Positions 49,463 to 60,588 of a stretch of DNA of 64,000 nt are shown piece after piece. The translations under genes were made by a program, and so were the position numbers. Source of the DNA: Vibrio rumoiensis 1S-45 (GTDB lineage Bacteria > Pseudomonadota > Gammaproteobacteria > Enterobacterales > Vibrionaceae). Every line of letters starts with the position of its first letter. Within the stretch, counting starts at the first letter, position 1. The stretch spans positions 62,001 through 126,000 of the forward strand of contig NZ_AJYK02000082.1 in NCBI RefSeq assembly GCF_000286955.2, given 5' to 3'. The notes beneath the pieces were generated by a model. That model was not told where the DNA came from. It did no database searches and saw only the letters and a list, made by a program, of their open reading frames with translations.

Positions 49463-49972
49463 TTACTTAGTGATACGGATAACTGGAGTTTCACCAACAA
49501 CAACGTTACCAGAAAGCTTGTTTAGCTCTTTGATTTCGTCCATGTTAGAAATAACAACAGGAGTCAGTGTTGATTTTGCATTCTCTTGTAAGTAAGCAAG
49601 ATCAAATTCGATTACTGTATCACCAGCTTTAACCGATTGTCCTTCTTCAGCGATACGCGTAAAGCCTTCGCCTTTAAGTTCAACAGTGTCGATACCGAAG
49701 TGAACAAATAGCTCAATGCCATCGTCAGATTCGATAGAAAAAGCATGGTTGGTTTCAAAGATTTTGCCGATTGTACCATTTACAGGTGCAACCATTTTGT
49801 CGCCATTTGGCTTGATAGCAATACCGTCACCAACAATTTTCTCTGCGAATACTACATCAGGCACATCTTCGATGTTTACAATTTCACCAGAAAGTGGTGC
49901 GATGATTTCAATCGCGCCTACATCAGCTGTGTCGTCAGATACTAGCTTTTTAAGTTTGTCGAACAGACCCAT
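49463..49972 (-). CDS. crr: PTS glucose-specific enzyme IIA (EIIA-Glc)
   Basis: 169 residues. Cytosolic phosphocarrier and global regulator of adenylate cyclase and inducer exclusion. The phosphorylated His is H91 (ELFVHFGID), and the assisting His is H76 (FETNHAFS). A short amphipathic N-terminal helix ([11 protein letters not shown]) for membrane association is present. Third gene of ptsH-ptsI-crr, 51 bases after ptsI. Confidence 0.97.
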   Translation of the reverse strand: MGLFDKLKKLVSDDTADVGAIEIIAPLSGEIVNIEDVPDVVFAEKIVGDGIAIKPNGDKMVAPVNGTIGKIFETNHAFSIESDDGIELFVHFGIDTVELKGEGFTRIAEEGQSVKAGDTVIEFDLAYLQENAKSTLTPVVISNMDEIKELNKLSGNVVVGETPVIRITK

Positions 49973-50023
49973 GTTGTGCTCCTAAGCAGTTAATTTTTAA
50001 TCTTTAGTGAAAAGATTATATTC

Positions 50024-51751
50024 TTAATTCGATTTTTCTGCGATAAATTTATCTACGCATGCTTCGATTTCAGCGGCAGTTGGTAGAGCAAGAGCTTCTT
50101 CAGCCATTGCTTTTACTTCTGCAAAGTTTGAGTTACGGATGATTTTCTTAACGCGAGGGATAGAAATACCACTCATGCTGAACTCGTCGAGACCCATACC
50201 CAGTAGTAATAGAGTAGCACGTTCATCACCTGCAAGCTCACCACACATACCCGTCCATTTACCTTCTTTATGAGAAGCATCAATAACTTGCTTAATCACA
50301 GTAAGAACAGCTGGTGATAGTGGGTTGTATAAGTGAGAAATTAGCTCATTACCACGGTCAACCGCAAGAGTATATTGGGTTAAATCGTTTGTGCCAATAC
50401 TAAAGAAAGAAACTTCTTTTGCAAGGTGGTGAGCAATTGCAGCAGCAGCAGGGGTTTCAACCATAACACCAATCTCGATGTTTTCGTCAAATGCTAAGCC
50501 TTCATTACGTAATTCAGCTTTATATTCTTCAATAGCGGCTTTTAGTTCACGGATCTCTTCAACAGAAATGATCATTGGGAACATGATGCGTAGTTTGCCG
50601 TGTGCTGAAGCACGTAGAATACCGCGAAGTTGATCTTTTAAGATATCACGACGATCTAAGCTGATGCGGATTGCGCGCCAACCAAGGAATGGGTTCATTT
50701 CTTGTGGCAGATCCATGTATGGAAGGTCTTTATCACCACCAATATCCATAGTACGGATAATCACAGCTTGACCTTCTTCCATCGCTGCTGCGACATCTTT
50801 ATAAGCTTTGTATTGCTCTTCTTCTGTAGGAAGCGCATCACGGTCCATAAATAGGAATTCTGTACGGTATAGACCAACACCTTCACCACCGTTACGTAGA
50901 ATACCGTCACAGTCTTTTACTGTACCGATATTGCCACACACTTCAACGTGATGGTTATCTAGAGTTACTGCTGGTAGGTCTTTTAATTTTGCTAATTCTT
51001 CTTTTTCAGCAAAGAAGTTGTCACGAATTTGTTTCGCTTCTGCTAGCTCAGCTTCAGATGGATTAACAATGACTTTATTGTTGATCGCATCAAGAATTAA
51101 AGTATCACCGTTCGATACTTGTTTAGTAATGTCGTTCGTTCCCACAATCGCAGGGAGCTCTAAAGAACGAGCCATGATAGATGTGTGTGAAGTACGGCCA
51201 CCGATGTCACAAACAAACCCAAGTACGTACTGTAGGTTGATTTGCGCCGTTTCTGATGGTGTTAAGTCGTTCGCAACAAGAATCACTTCTTCGTTGATAG
51301 AACTTAATGAAACAATGTTAATGCCTAACGCATTTTTAACAAAACGTGCACCAATATCACGGATATCGGTAGCACGTTCTTTAAGGTAGTCATCATCAAG
51401 AGACTCAAGGGCGACGGCTTGCTCTTCAATTACAGTATAAATGGCAAGATCAGTCGACATTTTGTCATTTTTGATGAGGGCTAAAATCTCTTCTTCTAGC
51501 TCTTCATCTTCAAGCAACATGATGTGGCCTTCGAAGATTGCTTCCTTTTCTTCGCCAAACGTTTCAAGTGCTTTTTGTTTAACAGCTTCTAATTGCTCAG
51601 AAGATTTATTACGAGCATCAAAGAAGCGTTGTACTTCAGCTTCAACTTGACTGTCCGAAATAGGTGTTTTATTTAGGACAATTTCATCTTCTTGAAGAAG
51701 TAATGCTTTACCGAAAGCAATACCAGGAGATGCTAGAATTCCAGAAATCAT
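50024..51751 (-). CDS. ptsI: PTS enzyme I
   Basis: Takes phosphate from PEP and passes it to HPr. 575 residues as in E. coli. The active His is H189 ([12 protein letters not shown]) in the N-terminal domain. The C-terminal PEP-binding TIM barrel has [18 protein letters not shown] and the Cys of [12 protein letters not shown]. 58 bases separate it from ptsH. Confidence 0.98.
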   Translation of the reverse strand: MISGILASPGIAFGKALLLQEDEIVLNKTPISDSQVEAEVQRFFDARNKSSEQLEAVKQKALETFGEEKEAIFEGHIMLLEDEELEEEILALIKNDKMSTDLAIYTVIEEQAVALESLDDDYLKERATDIRDIGARFVKNALGINIVSLSSINEEVILVANDLTPSETAQINLQYVLGFVCDIGGRTSHTSIMARSLELPAIVGTNDITKQVSNGDTLILDAINNKVIVNPSEAELAEAKQIRDNFFAEKEELAKLKDLPAVTLDNHHVEVCGNIGTVKDCDGILRNGGEGVGLYRTEFLFMDRDALPTEEEQYKAYKDVAAAMEEGQAVIIRTMDIGGDKDLPYMDLPQEMNPFLGWRAIRISLDRRDILKDQLRGILRASAHGKLRIMFPMIISVEEIRELKAAIEEYKAELRNEGLAFDENIEIGVMVETPAAAAIAHHLAKEVSFFSIGTNDLTQYTLAVDRGNELISHLYNPLSPAVLTVIKQVIDASHKEGKWTGMCGELAGDERATLLLLGMGLDEFSMSGISIPRVKKIIRNSNFAEVKAMAEEALALPTAAEIEACVDKFIAEKSN

Positions 51752-51809
51752 AGCCTTACCTTAATTTGTTCAAATGTAAAAAGTAAAATTCATTTAATCA
51801 CAGGTGTGA

Positions 51810-52067
51810 TTAGTGCAGCTCATCCATTAGAGCTACTAGGTGGTCAACAGCGGCTTCTGCTTGAGCGCCTTCTGCTGAGATAGTAACAACTGTGCCTTTT
51901 ACTAGACCAAGAGTTTGTAGTTTGAAAAGGCTCTTAGCACTTGCACTTTTACCATTTGAAGTCACAGTAATGTCAGCATCGAATGCTTTTGCTTCTTTAA
52001 CAAATTGCGCAGCTGGACGAGTGTGTAGACCGTTCTCTGCAGTGATTTCTACTTGCTTCTGATACAT
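51810..52067 (-). CDS. ptsH: Phosphocarrier protein HPr
   Basis: 85 residues. Phosphorylated at H15 ([11 protein letters not shown]) by enzyme I. Residue 46 is Ser in the [11 protein letters not shown] segment, as in other HPr, although regulatory Ser phosphorylation is not usual in enteric-type bacteria. First gene of the pts operon. The 286 bases upstream to cysK are AT-rich and contain its promoter(s), which I could not place exactly. Confidence 0.97.
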   Translation of the reverse strand: MYQKQVEITAENGLHTRPAAQFVKEAKAFDADITVTSNGKSASAKSLFKLQTLGLVKGTVVTISAEGAQAEAAVDHLVALMDELH

Positions 52068-52300
52068 GTGTGTTACCCCGATTAATTTGCTTTTTGTTAG
52101 AAACTGAAAAAGTTTAGCTTACCTTGTTATTTATTGCTTCGCTAGCAGACAAATAACACGTAAGAATACTTTGCTTTCAGTCATCACTGTTATGATTATT
52201 TATTGTATAAAATAAATAATTGACTATTTAATAGGCTTCTTTATTTTGAAGCTTAAAATAAAACATACTGATTATCACCAAAGGCGTGTTTGGGATCAAC

Positions 52301-52327
52301 AAAAAAGCCCCAATAAGGAGCTTTTTT
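52301..52327 (-). terminator. Terminator after cysK
   Basis: Minus reading: AAAAAAGC-t-CC / GG-g-GCTTTTTT arms around a TTATT loop, followed by T's, 27 bases after the cysK stop. Confidence 0.82.
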
Positions 52328-52353
52328 AAAAGAAAAATTGATTTGAACCCTAT

Positions 52354-53322
52354 TTATTGTTCGTTCTCTTTCTCTGTAAAGATGCCAGCAAACAAAGCTG
52401 TGCTTAAATAGCGCTCGCCGGAACTTGGCAATACGGTAACGATTGTTTTACCTTCAAATTCAGGAAGTTCGGCGATTTTGTTAGCAGCAACAACTGCTGC
52501 GCCAGAAGAGATTCCAGCTAAAATCCCTTCTTCTTCCATTAGGCGACGAGCCATTTCAATCGCTTCTTCTGAAGTAACAGAAACAACTTTATCAATAAGC
52601 TCTAAATCCAAGTTTCCAGGGATAAATCCAGCGCCAATCCCTTGGATTTTGTGTGGAGAAGGCTTAATTTCATCACCTGCAAGTGCTTGAGCGATGACTG
52701 GAGATTCCGCAGGCTCAACAGCAACGGTTGTGACTGCTTTACCTTTTGTTTGTTTAAAGTAACGGCTTGTGCCGGTTAATGTACCACCGGTACCAACACC
52801 AGATACAAACACGTCAACTTCACCATTCGTTGCATCCCAAATTTCAGGACCAGTGGTTTTTTCATGAATGGCTGGGTTAGCAGGGTTGTTGAATTGCTGA
52901 AGTAATAAATACTTGCTTGGGTTACTTGCTACGATTTCTTCTGCTCTAGCGATAGCACCTTTCATGCCTTTGGCCGCTTCTGTTAACTCAAGGTTTGCCC
53001 CTAAAGCTTTCAGTAATTTTCGGCGCTCAAGGCTCATTGATTCAGGCATCGTCAGAGTTAACTTGTAACCACGAGCCGCTGCAACGTAGGCCAGTGCAAT
53101 ACCAGTATTGCCACTGGTTGGCTCAACAAGTTCAACACCAGGCTTTAAAAGGCCTGCTTTTTCAGCTTCCCATACCATGTTGGCACCAATACGGCATTTA
53201 ACACTGAAGCTTGGGTTACGAGCTTCGATTTTTGCCAATACGTTCCCTTTACTTACGCGATTTAAGCGAACAAGTGGTGTATTACCAATGGTTTGTGAAT
53301 TATCTTCGTAAATCTTTGTCAT
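52354..53322 (-). CDS. cysK: Cysteine synthase A (O-acetylserine sulfhydrylase)
   Basis: PLP enzyme that makes cysteine from O-acetylserine and sulfide. 322 residues. The PLP lysine is K42 ([11 protein letters not shown]), the substrate loop is PTSGNTG, and the PLP phosphate loop is [11 protein letters not shown]. The gene order cysZ-cysK-ptsHI-crr matches E. coli. It lies 202 bases downstream of cysZ, with a hairpin between, so it is probably a separate unit. Confidence 0.97.
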   Translation of the reverse strand: MTKIYEDNSQTIGNTPLVRLNRVSKGNVLAKIEARNPSFSVKCRIGANMVWEAEKAGLLKPGVELVEPTSGNTGIALAYVAAARGYKLTLTMPESMSLERRKLLKALGANLELTEAAKGMKGAIARAEEIVASNPSKYLLLQQFNNPANPAIHEKTTGPEIWDATNGEVDVFVSGVGTGGTLTGTSRYFKQTKGKAVTTVAVEPAESPVIAQALAGDEIKPSPHKIQGIGAGFIPGNLDLELIDKVVSVTSEEAIEMARRLMEEEGILAGISSGAAVVAANKIAELPEFEGKTIVTVLPSSGERYLSTALFAGIFTEKENEQ

Positions 53323-53455
53323 GTTGATGTTCCTTCATTACACGGTAGGGTAAGAATCAATAAGCACATAGTGCAATTACAAAAGCATAAATCTACACCA
53401 ATTTAGGTGAAAGGAATAAATGGTTATAAGATATGGACAAAAGGTTATCAGCACA

Positions 53456-53490
53456 AAAAGAAATGCGCCTTATTTCAAACAAAGCGCACT
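53456..53490 (-). terminator. Terminator after cysZ
   Basis: Minus reading: GTGCGC / GCGCAT arms plus weaker inner pairing, followed by TTCTTTTTG. Begins about 34 bases after the cysZ stop. Confidence 0.5.
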
Positions 53491-53523
53491 CAGGTTAGTG
53501 GTAAGTTTAATTAATGTTGGCTG

Positions 53524-54285
53524 TTAATTGAGAGACTTATATCGGTCAACCCACATTGCTGTTGCGCCACAAACCGCCACCGGCATGATAAATAGATTCA
53601 CCACAGGAATCATCGTACATAGAGCGACCGTACCACCAAAGCTGTAAGCTGTCATTTTATCTGCTTTTAAATCATTTCTCATTTTAGGGAATGTGACTTT
53701 GTGGTTGTCAAATGGGTAATCGCAATATTGAATTGCCATCATCCATGCTGAAAAAATAAACCACAGAATCGGCCCTAGAGTTTGTCCTAATGCCGGAATG
53801 AGTAATAAGATGAATAAACCAATCGCCTTTGGCAGGTAATACTTTAATTTTATCCATTCACGATGCAAGATCCTTGGTGTGTCTTTTATTAATGAGAATA
53901 AAGACATATCATCTGGCCCTTGACCGGTCAGTTGTATTTCTAATTTTTCAGCAAGTAGCCCATTAAAAGGGGCGGCGATCCAATTTGCAACAGTACTAAA
54001 AAAGTAACTGAATGTTGCGATGATCGTTAAGCCTAATAAAGGTAGTAAAAGATACGAAAGCCACGAAAACATATCTGGGATGGTACCAAGCCAGCTTTCA
54101 AGCCAAGCACTCATGTTGCTGTATAGGTAATAAAGCGAACCACCAAATAGTATGATATTGGTCAATAATGGCAAAATGACAAAACGGCGTATACCTGGCT
54201 GAAAGCACAATTGTGCGCCATAGATAAAATAGCCAAAGCCACTTTTTGGCGGCGGCGTGGAAGATGAATAAGCAGGGGATGACAT
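53524..54285 (-). CDS. cysZ: Sulfate transporter CysZ
   Basis: About 253 residues. The ATG at 54285 sits six bases after GGAG, whereas the in-frame GTG at 54291 directly abuts it. Inner-membrane protein with hydrophobic hairpins (about 28-50, 68-95, 145-170, 205-235) and the family sequences F-F-S-T-V-A-N-W-I-A-A-P-F-N-G-L and WMMAIQYCDYPFDNHK. CysZ brings sulfate into the cell for cysteine synthesis, matching the adjacent cysK. Divergent from zipA. Confidence 0.94.
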   Translation of the reverse strand: MSSPAYSSSTPPPKSGFGYFIYGAQLCFQPGIRRFVILPLLTNIILFGGSLYYLYSNMSAWLESWLGTIPDMFSWLSYLLLPLLGLTIIATFSYFFSTVANWIAAPFNGLLAEKLEIQLTGQGPDDMSLFSLIKDTPRILHREWIKLKYYLPKAIGLFILLLIPALGQTLGPILWFIFSAWMMAIQYCDYPFDNHKVTFPKMRNDLKADKMTAYSFGGTVALCTMIPVVNLFIMPVAVCGATAMWVDRYKSLN

Positions 54286-54612
54286 GATCACTCCGTTATT
54301 TTAAGGTTAAGCTTGTTAACTATTTTACTGTGATGGGGTCAGAAGAAAAGCGTGCAACCTATCACATCGTGTCAAATTGACGTCAATCAAGCATAAATCT
54401 TGGCTAAAAACTGGTTTATGATTGAAAGATATCTTGAATACTGACATTAATTGGTTCAAAAGACATAGAAAGTTTTGGTAAAGTATCTCACTGTCTTATA
54501 TAACCATGTTTATTACATTATTTTATGTAGACCAAAATTTGGATAGCATTCAGACCCAAGTTATTGTTGGGGGATGGTTTTAAATAATTTCATTAATAGT
54601 TGAGAGTGACCA
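54286..54612. promoter_or_regulatory. cysZ-zipA divergent intergenic region (327 bases)
   Basis: Non-coding. It contains the candidate zipA promoter at 54475-54504 and, near 54551, an ACCCAAGTTATTGTTGGGGG stretch partly resembling the small palindromes elsewhere in the window. No CysB site could be identified with confidence because its consensus is loose. Confidence 0.5.
54475..54504 (+). promoter_or_regulatory. Candidate sigma-70 promoter for zipA
   Basis: TTGGTA (-35) and TATAAC (-10) separated by 18 bases, about 110 bases before the zipA ATG. Confidence 0.4.
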
Positions 54613-55605
54613 ATGCAGGAATTGCGACTAGTACTCATTATTGTAGGCGGATTGGCAGTTGCGGGTTTGCTAGTACATGGAATCTGGACAAGCAAAAAGG
54701 ATGGAAAAGGTAGGTTTGCTGATAAGCCTTTAAATAAAATGGAGCCAGAATTAAATCCTTTAATGGATGAAAGTGAGGAAACGGTAAGCACTCCAAAGGT
54801 AATTAAGACTGAACGAAAAGAACCGGGCTTTAGTATTGATGATCCAGAAGAGGATAATGATCCTTTGTTTGGTAGCTCGGACATCCCATTCTCTAATAAG
54901 AATAAGTTTTCAGCAGCAGTTGATCCATTGGAAGACGCGTCTTTTAATACTGAATCGGTAAAGGAAGATGCCCAAACTTCAAGTTCGATAGAATCTGACT
55001 TTTCAAGGGCATCGGAAACAGCGCAAGACTCGATGCCTGAGCCACAACCGATGTCGATACAAAAAACAGCGCCAGCACAACATTTCACATCAGAATTCGA
55101 CAGTACAGATCCTGAACCAATAGAAACGGATACGGTTCTTGAACAAAAAACGGAACCTAAATCAGAAGGTAGTGATGACTTAAGTGTTATCGTTTTCCAT
55201 GTGCATGCGGCAGGTAATAGTGAATTTATGGGCACTCAGTTATTTCATAGCATGCAGCAAAATGGGCTTGTCTATGGTGCGATGGATATCTTCCATCGTC
55301 ACACCGATATCTCTGGTACTGGTAAGGTGTTATTCAGTGTTGCGAATATGATGAACCCAGGAACACTTGCGCATGATGATCCTGAAACCTTTTCTACAAA
55401 AGGCATTTCATTTTTCATGACCTTACCTTGCTTCGGTGAGCCAGATCAAAACTTCAAACTCATGTTAAGAACGGCGCAACAAATAGCCGATGATTTAGGG
55501 GCAAATGTTTTGGATGATAAACGAAATTTAATGACGCCAAATCGTTTGTCTGCTTATCGTCAACAAATAAGAGATTTTGTTGCACGGGAAGCAGTTGAAG
55601 AATAA
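54613..55605 (+). CDS. zipA: Cell division protein ZipA
   Basis: Essential divisome protein tethering FtsZ to the inner membrane. 330 residues: an N-terminal membrane anchor with the N-out topology (about 3-25), a short basic stretch, a long acidic Ser/Glu/Asp-rich linker (about 45-190), and the C-terminal FtsZ-binding domain (about 195-328: VIVFHVHAAGNSEFMG, FFMTLPCFGEPDQNF, R-Q-Q-I-R-D-F). The linker is unusually acidic compared with the Pro/Gln-rich linker of E. coli. Followed by ligA as in E. coli. Confidence 0.95.
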   Translation: MQELRLVLIIVGGLAVAGLLVHGIWTSKKDGKGRFADKPLNKMEPELNPLMDESEETVSTPKVIKTERKEPGFSIDDPEEDNDPLFGSSDIPFSNKNKFSAAVDPLEDASFNTESVKEDAQTSSSIESDFSRASETAQDSMPEPQPMSIQKTAPAQHFTSEFDSTDPEPIETDTVLEQKTEPKSEGSDDLSVIVFHVHAAGNSEFMGTQLFHSMQQNGLVYGAMDIFHRHTDISGTGKVLFSVANMMNPGTLAHDDPETFSTKGISFFMTLPCFGEPDQNFKLMLRTAQQIADDLGANVLDDKRNLMTPNRLSAYRQQIRDFVAREAVEE

Positions 55606-55622
55606 TGGAAACATTTTAGTAT

Positions 55623-57700
<2,078 letters not shown>

Positions 57701-57749
57701 TACTTTATTTCACAAAAGAATAAAGCCACGTTAAATTGCAGGATTTAAC

Positions 57750-57776
57750 AAAAGCACCCCTTAAGGGTGCTTTTTT
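57750..57776 (+). terminator. Terminator after ligA
   Basis: AAAAGCACCC / GGGTGCTTTT-type arms with a CTTA loop, then T's. Confidence 0.92.
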
Positions 57777-58041
57777 GTATCTGCAATGTATCTTGTTGCT
57801 CCTGGTGTTTATTTCTAGAATCATCAGTATTCGTCTCAATTATGATTTTCAATGCATCATTCATCATATTTAGTCGGTATTTATACTTAACTGATTGTTT
57901 TTTATTGGTTTATGGTTATTTTGATATATTTGTGATATTAGTCACTAATGCTGGGGAACTTTGCACTCGCTCATATTTTTTTGTTAAAAAATTAACTTAA
58001 TGTTGATGTTTTGCGCAGCGAAGTTAGTCTTGAACTCGTGG

Positions 58042-58069
58042 ATACACATTGTGTATGCAACGATATAAA
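58042..58069 (+). promoter_or_regulatory. Palindromic operator and possible promoter of the porin gene
   Basis: ATACACA-T-TGTGTAT is a perfect 7-1-7 palindrome. It overlaps the place where a -35 would be for TATAAA at 58064-58069. This geometry suits a regulator binding site. The binder is not identified; ToxR and CRP are candidates only from knowledge of porin regulation in the family. Confidence 0.4.
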
Positions 58070-58196
58070 AACAAGTTTTTCGTTTAGTTAGTTTACTTAG
58101 CGAAATAATTGGAAGAAGGACCTTGTTGCTTTCGGCGGCCACTTAAAGCTTCAAGGTTTCAAAAATACAGCTATGTCCATTTTTAGGAGCTTTTCC

Positions 58197-59267
58197 ATGG
58201 AAAAAATTTTTAAACGTACGCTATTAGGCGCTGTAGTTTCTGCAGCAGCATTCACTGGTACCGCTAACGCTGCGATTCCTCTAGCAGGCGATGCCGTTCA
58301 ATTTTACGGCCAAGCAGCTGGTTACATGATTTTTGCTAACGACCAAGACGACAACAACTTTGGCGTAGATATGGAATCACGTATTGGTTTCCGTGGTACG
58401 GTTGAGTTTGAAGACTTCGCACCAAACCTTATCTGGCAAATCGAAGGCGGTAATGCAAACAACGGTGACAAATCTGGCCAGCTAGGTGCTCGTGATACTT
58501 ACTTAGGTCTAGATTTTGACGGTATTGGTTCAATCAAATATGGTCGTCAGTTAGTTGCAGCTTATAACTACGTTGACTGGCCTCACTCAAATCCTGGTTT
58601 AGGTAATGTATTTGATTGGAATAACGATTTAGGTGTTGCTTATCAAGATCGTGCTGACAGCGTAGTACGTTATGATTCAGCTAACTGGGGTGGTTTTACC
58701 GTTCAAGCAACAATCAGTGGTATGGAGAATACAACAGACGCATTAGTTGCAAGTGTTGCTGCATCTTACTCAGCTGATATGTTCAATGTGCATGCTGGTT
58801 ACTACCACCGTGGTGAGTTTGAATCAGCAATGGGTGAAAATCCACAGTACATCGTTGATGACAACACTGGTCAATTAATCTTAAACCCAAATTATGTTCC
58901 AGGTGGCATGGTAGTTAACTACGAAAACAGCTATGCAATCGTTGGTGGTAGCTTATTCCTAGGTGATGTTACTCTTACCGGTGCATACAAAATGATGGAA
59001 TCTGATTCTGCAACTGGCTCTATCGGTCAAGACGCATGGTCAGCAACGGCTCAATACGTACTAAACAGCAAGTGGGTATTTAAAGCAGGTTACGCAGGTA
59101 CTTCTGATGCAGATGAAACAACTGATACTTCAGATATGGCGTTAACAGCTCGTCTAGGTTACTTACTACCAAGTACTTACCTATACATTGACTCACGTAA
59201 CTACAAAATGAATGACGCAGACGAGTGGAATAACTACGTCTTAGTTGGTGCTGAATACTATTTCTAA
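58197..59267 (+). CDS. Outer membrane porin of the OmpU/OmpC-like Gram-negative family
   Basis: About 356 residues from ATG 58197 (TAGGAG upstream); an in-frame ATG at 58173 precedes that ribosome site and is rejected. Signal peptide M-E-K-I-F-K...GTANA. Mature part is a 16-strand trimeric porin: repeated aromatic-Gly strands, R-I-G-F-R-G-T-V-E-F, ARDTYLGLDFDGIGSIKYGRQL and a C-terminal Phe (AEYYF). Asp/Asn-rich loops. It follows ligA, and a porin occurs at this site in relatives. Codon use is typical of a highly expressed gene. Confidence 0.9.
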   Translation: MEKIFKRTLLGAVVSAAAFTGTANAAIPLAGDAVQFYGQAAGYMIFANDQDDNNFGVDMESRIGFRGTVEFEDFAPNLIWQIEGGNANNGDKSGQLGARDTYLGLDFDGIGSIKYGRQLVAAYNYVDWPHSNPGLGNVFDWNNDLGVAYQDRADSVVRYDSANWGGFTVQATISGMENTTDALVASVAASYSADMFNVHAGYYHRGEFESAMGENPQYIVDDNTGQLILNPNYVPGGMVVNYENSYAIVGGSLFLGDVTLTGAYKMMESDSATGSIGQDAWSATAQYVLNSKWVFKAGYAGTSDADETTDTSDMALTARLGYLLPSTYLYIDSRNYKMNDADEWNNYVLVGAEYYF

Positions 59268-59303
59268 TACCCATTGTTAGCACAATAATTTTGTTATAGT
59301 AAT

Positions 59304-59333
59304 ATCGGGTACCATAACGGTGCCCGTTTTATT
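59304..59333 (+). terminator. Terminator after the porin gene
   Basis: CGGGTACC / GGTGCCCG arms (one wobble) with a short loop, then TTTTATT. Confidence 0.72.
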
Positions 59334-59350
59334 AAGATTAAGGATGAAAT

Positions 59351-60094
59351 ATGAAATCATTTAAAGTTTTGTTGTTAGCAGGCTTAGTTGGAATCTCTTT
59401 CCAAGCTGCTGCAGAAGTCAAGATACACCTTAATCATGAAATTAAACCTATCATCATTAATGGTGAAGAGCTTGGGTTCAGTTTAGGGGATAAAAGTGAT
59501 TTTGAATTAAAAAATGGACAAAATCAGATTGTTGTTAGAGTTGAGAAATTAGTTGATAACCGTGGAGAGTATGAAAAATTCAACTCAAAACCAATGGTTC
59601 TCACATTTACCGCATCAGATACATCACTTACGATTGCTCCTGATGGAAAAATTCTAACCACAGAAAATGCACAAGATTATAATAAAGCGCCAAAAGTTTT
59701 GGTAACGGATGCATCGAATAAAAAGGTCACAGTAAAGCAAGATCGCCTTGAAGCGTTAACGGGATTTACTCGTGATTATGAAAAAGAGTTGATGGCTTAT
59801 AATCGAACGAATAAAATTACCACGGGTAGTGCGGTTACCACCGCTGGTGTTGCAGCCACGCAAACACAAGCCGTTCAAGCAAGTAAGCCACAAGAAATGG
59901 TCGAATATTGGTATGCAGAAGCCACACCAGAAGAAAAAACAGCATTCTCTAGCTGGGCATTTCAAAATCGAAAACAAGTTTCTGGTGAATTAAGTGGCAA
60001 AGGTAAGCCTTCACAAATGTTAGATTACTGGTATAAGAAAGCAACACCGGAACAACGCAGTGGAATACTGGCTTGGTTATTAAAAATTGAATAA
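59351..60094 (+). CDS. DUF2057 (YccT-like) exported protein with duplicated C-terminal motif
   Basis: 247 residues. Signal peptide cleaved near QAAA|EVKIH. Residues 20-150 match DUF2057, whose E. coli member YccT is periplasmic and reported to influence curli formation. The C-terminal 70 residues hold two copies of a ~27-residue unit, each of form P-x-x-M-[VL]-[ED]-Y-W-Y-x-x-A-T-P-E (about 178 and 220), joined by a Gly/Lys linker. Two copies and a Thr/Ala/Gln-rich stretch before them set it apart from a minimal DUF2057 protein. Single-gene unit between two terminators. Confidence 0.8.
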   Translation: MKSFKVLLLAGLVGISFQAAAEVKIHLNHEIKPIIINGEELGFSLGDKSDFELKNGQNQIVVRVEKLVDNRGEYEKFNSKPMVLTFTASDTSLTIAPDGKILTTENAQDYNKAPKVLVTDASNKKVTVKQDRLEALTGFTRDYEKELMAYNRTNKITTGSAVTTAGVAATQTQAVQASKPQEMVEYWYAEATPEEKTAFSSWAFQNRKQVSGELSGKGKPSQMLDYWYKKATPEQRSGILAWLLKIE

Positions 60095-60120
60095 TATTTA
60101 ATTGCGAATATATTTTTCAA

Positions 60121-60164
60121 AAAGCTGATCGTAGACTACTTCTATGATCGGCTTTTGCTTTTTT
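60121..60164 (+). terminator. Terminator between the DUF2057 gene and cueR
   Basis: 14-bp arms AAAGCTGATCGTAG / CTATGATCGGCTTT (two wobbles) with a 7-base loop, then TGCTTTTTT. It ends just before the cueR ribosome site, so cueR transcription must start inside or right after it, or rely on read-through. Confidence 0.75.
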
Positions 60165-60177
60165 ATGAGGTGAAGAA

Positions 60178-60567
60178 ATGAATATTAGCCAAGTTGCAAA
60201 ATTAACCAAGTTGTCAGCCAAGTCAATTCGCTTTTATGAATCAAAAGGTGTGATATCGCCACCATCACGTTCAGATAACGGCTATCGAACTTATGATAAT
60301 AAACAAATAAACCAGCTTGAAATTGTTGCGCGAGCGAGAGCAGTTGGCTTTAATTTAGAACAATGTAAATCACTGGTTGAATTAGCGAATGATCCTGGTC
60401 GTAGCAGCTATGAAGTGAAAGAAACGGCCAAGAAGAAACTGACAGAAGTGAACGCTAAATTAGAAGAGCTGCAAGTAATACGTCAACAATTGGTTGAGTG
60501 GATTGATGAGTGTCCGGGAGATGAAGGGCCTAACTGCCCAATCATCAACGACTTGACTGGGCATTAA
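60178..60567 (+). CDS. cueR: Copper-responsive MerR-family regulator CueR
   Basis: 129 residues. N-terminal MerR helix-turn-helix (residues 1-70, MNISQVAKLTKLSAKSIRFYE), long dimerisation helix (80-110), and the metal loop ECPGDEGPNCPI with C112 and C120, the exact spacing of CueR. S77, the residue that marks monovalent (Cu+, Ag+, Au+) sensors, is also conserved. CueR activates copA and cueO in E. coli; neither target is in this window. Confidence 0.93.
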   Translation: MNISQVAKLTKLSAKSIRFYESKGVISPPSRSDNGYRTYDNKQINQLEIVARARAVGFNLEQCKSLVELANDPGRSSYEVKETAKKKLTEVNAKLEELQVIRQQLVEWIDECPGDEGPNCPIINDLTGH

Positions 60568-60588
60568 GTTGGCTTGTCAGTTTATCAA

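Larger units (their letters stand above)
57701..58196. promoter_or_regulatory. ligA-porin intergenic region (496 bases)
   Basis: AT-rich spacer. It contains the ligA terminator (57750-57776), a 15-bp palindrome at 58042-58056 followed by a -10-like TATAAA at 58064-58069, and then about 125 bases of probable untranslated leader ending in TAGGAG (58184-58189). A 77-residue open frame from 57767 begins inside the terminator and is not considered a gene. Confidence 0.6.

Noticed and set aside
54561..55235. 224-residue Ser-rich open frame antisense to zipA
   Set aside because: A shadow of the acidic, low-complexity ZipA linker read on the opposite strand.
57767..58000. 77-residue Cys/Phe-rich open frame after ligA
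   Set aside because: It begins inside the ligA terminator, has no ribosome site, and its composition (Phe, Ile, Tyr, Cys) is what AT-rich spacer DNA gives by chance.
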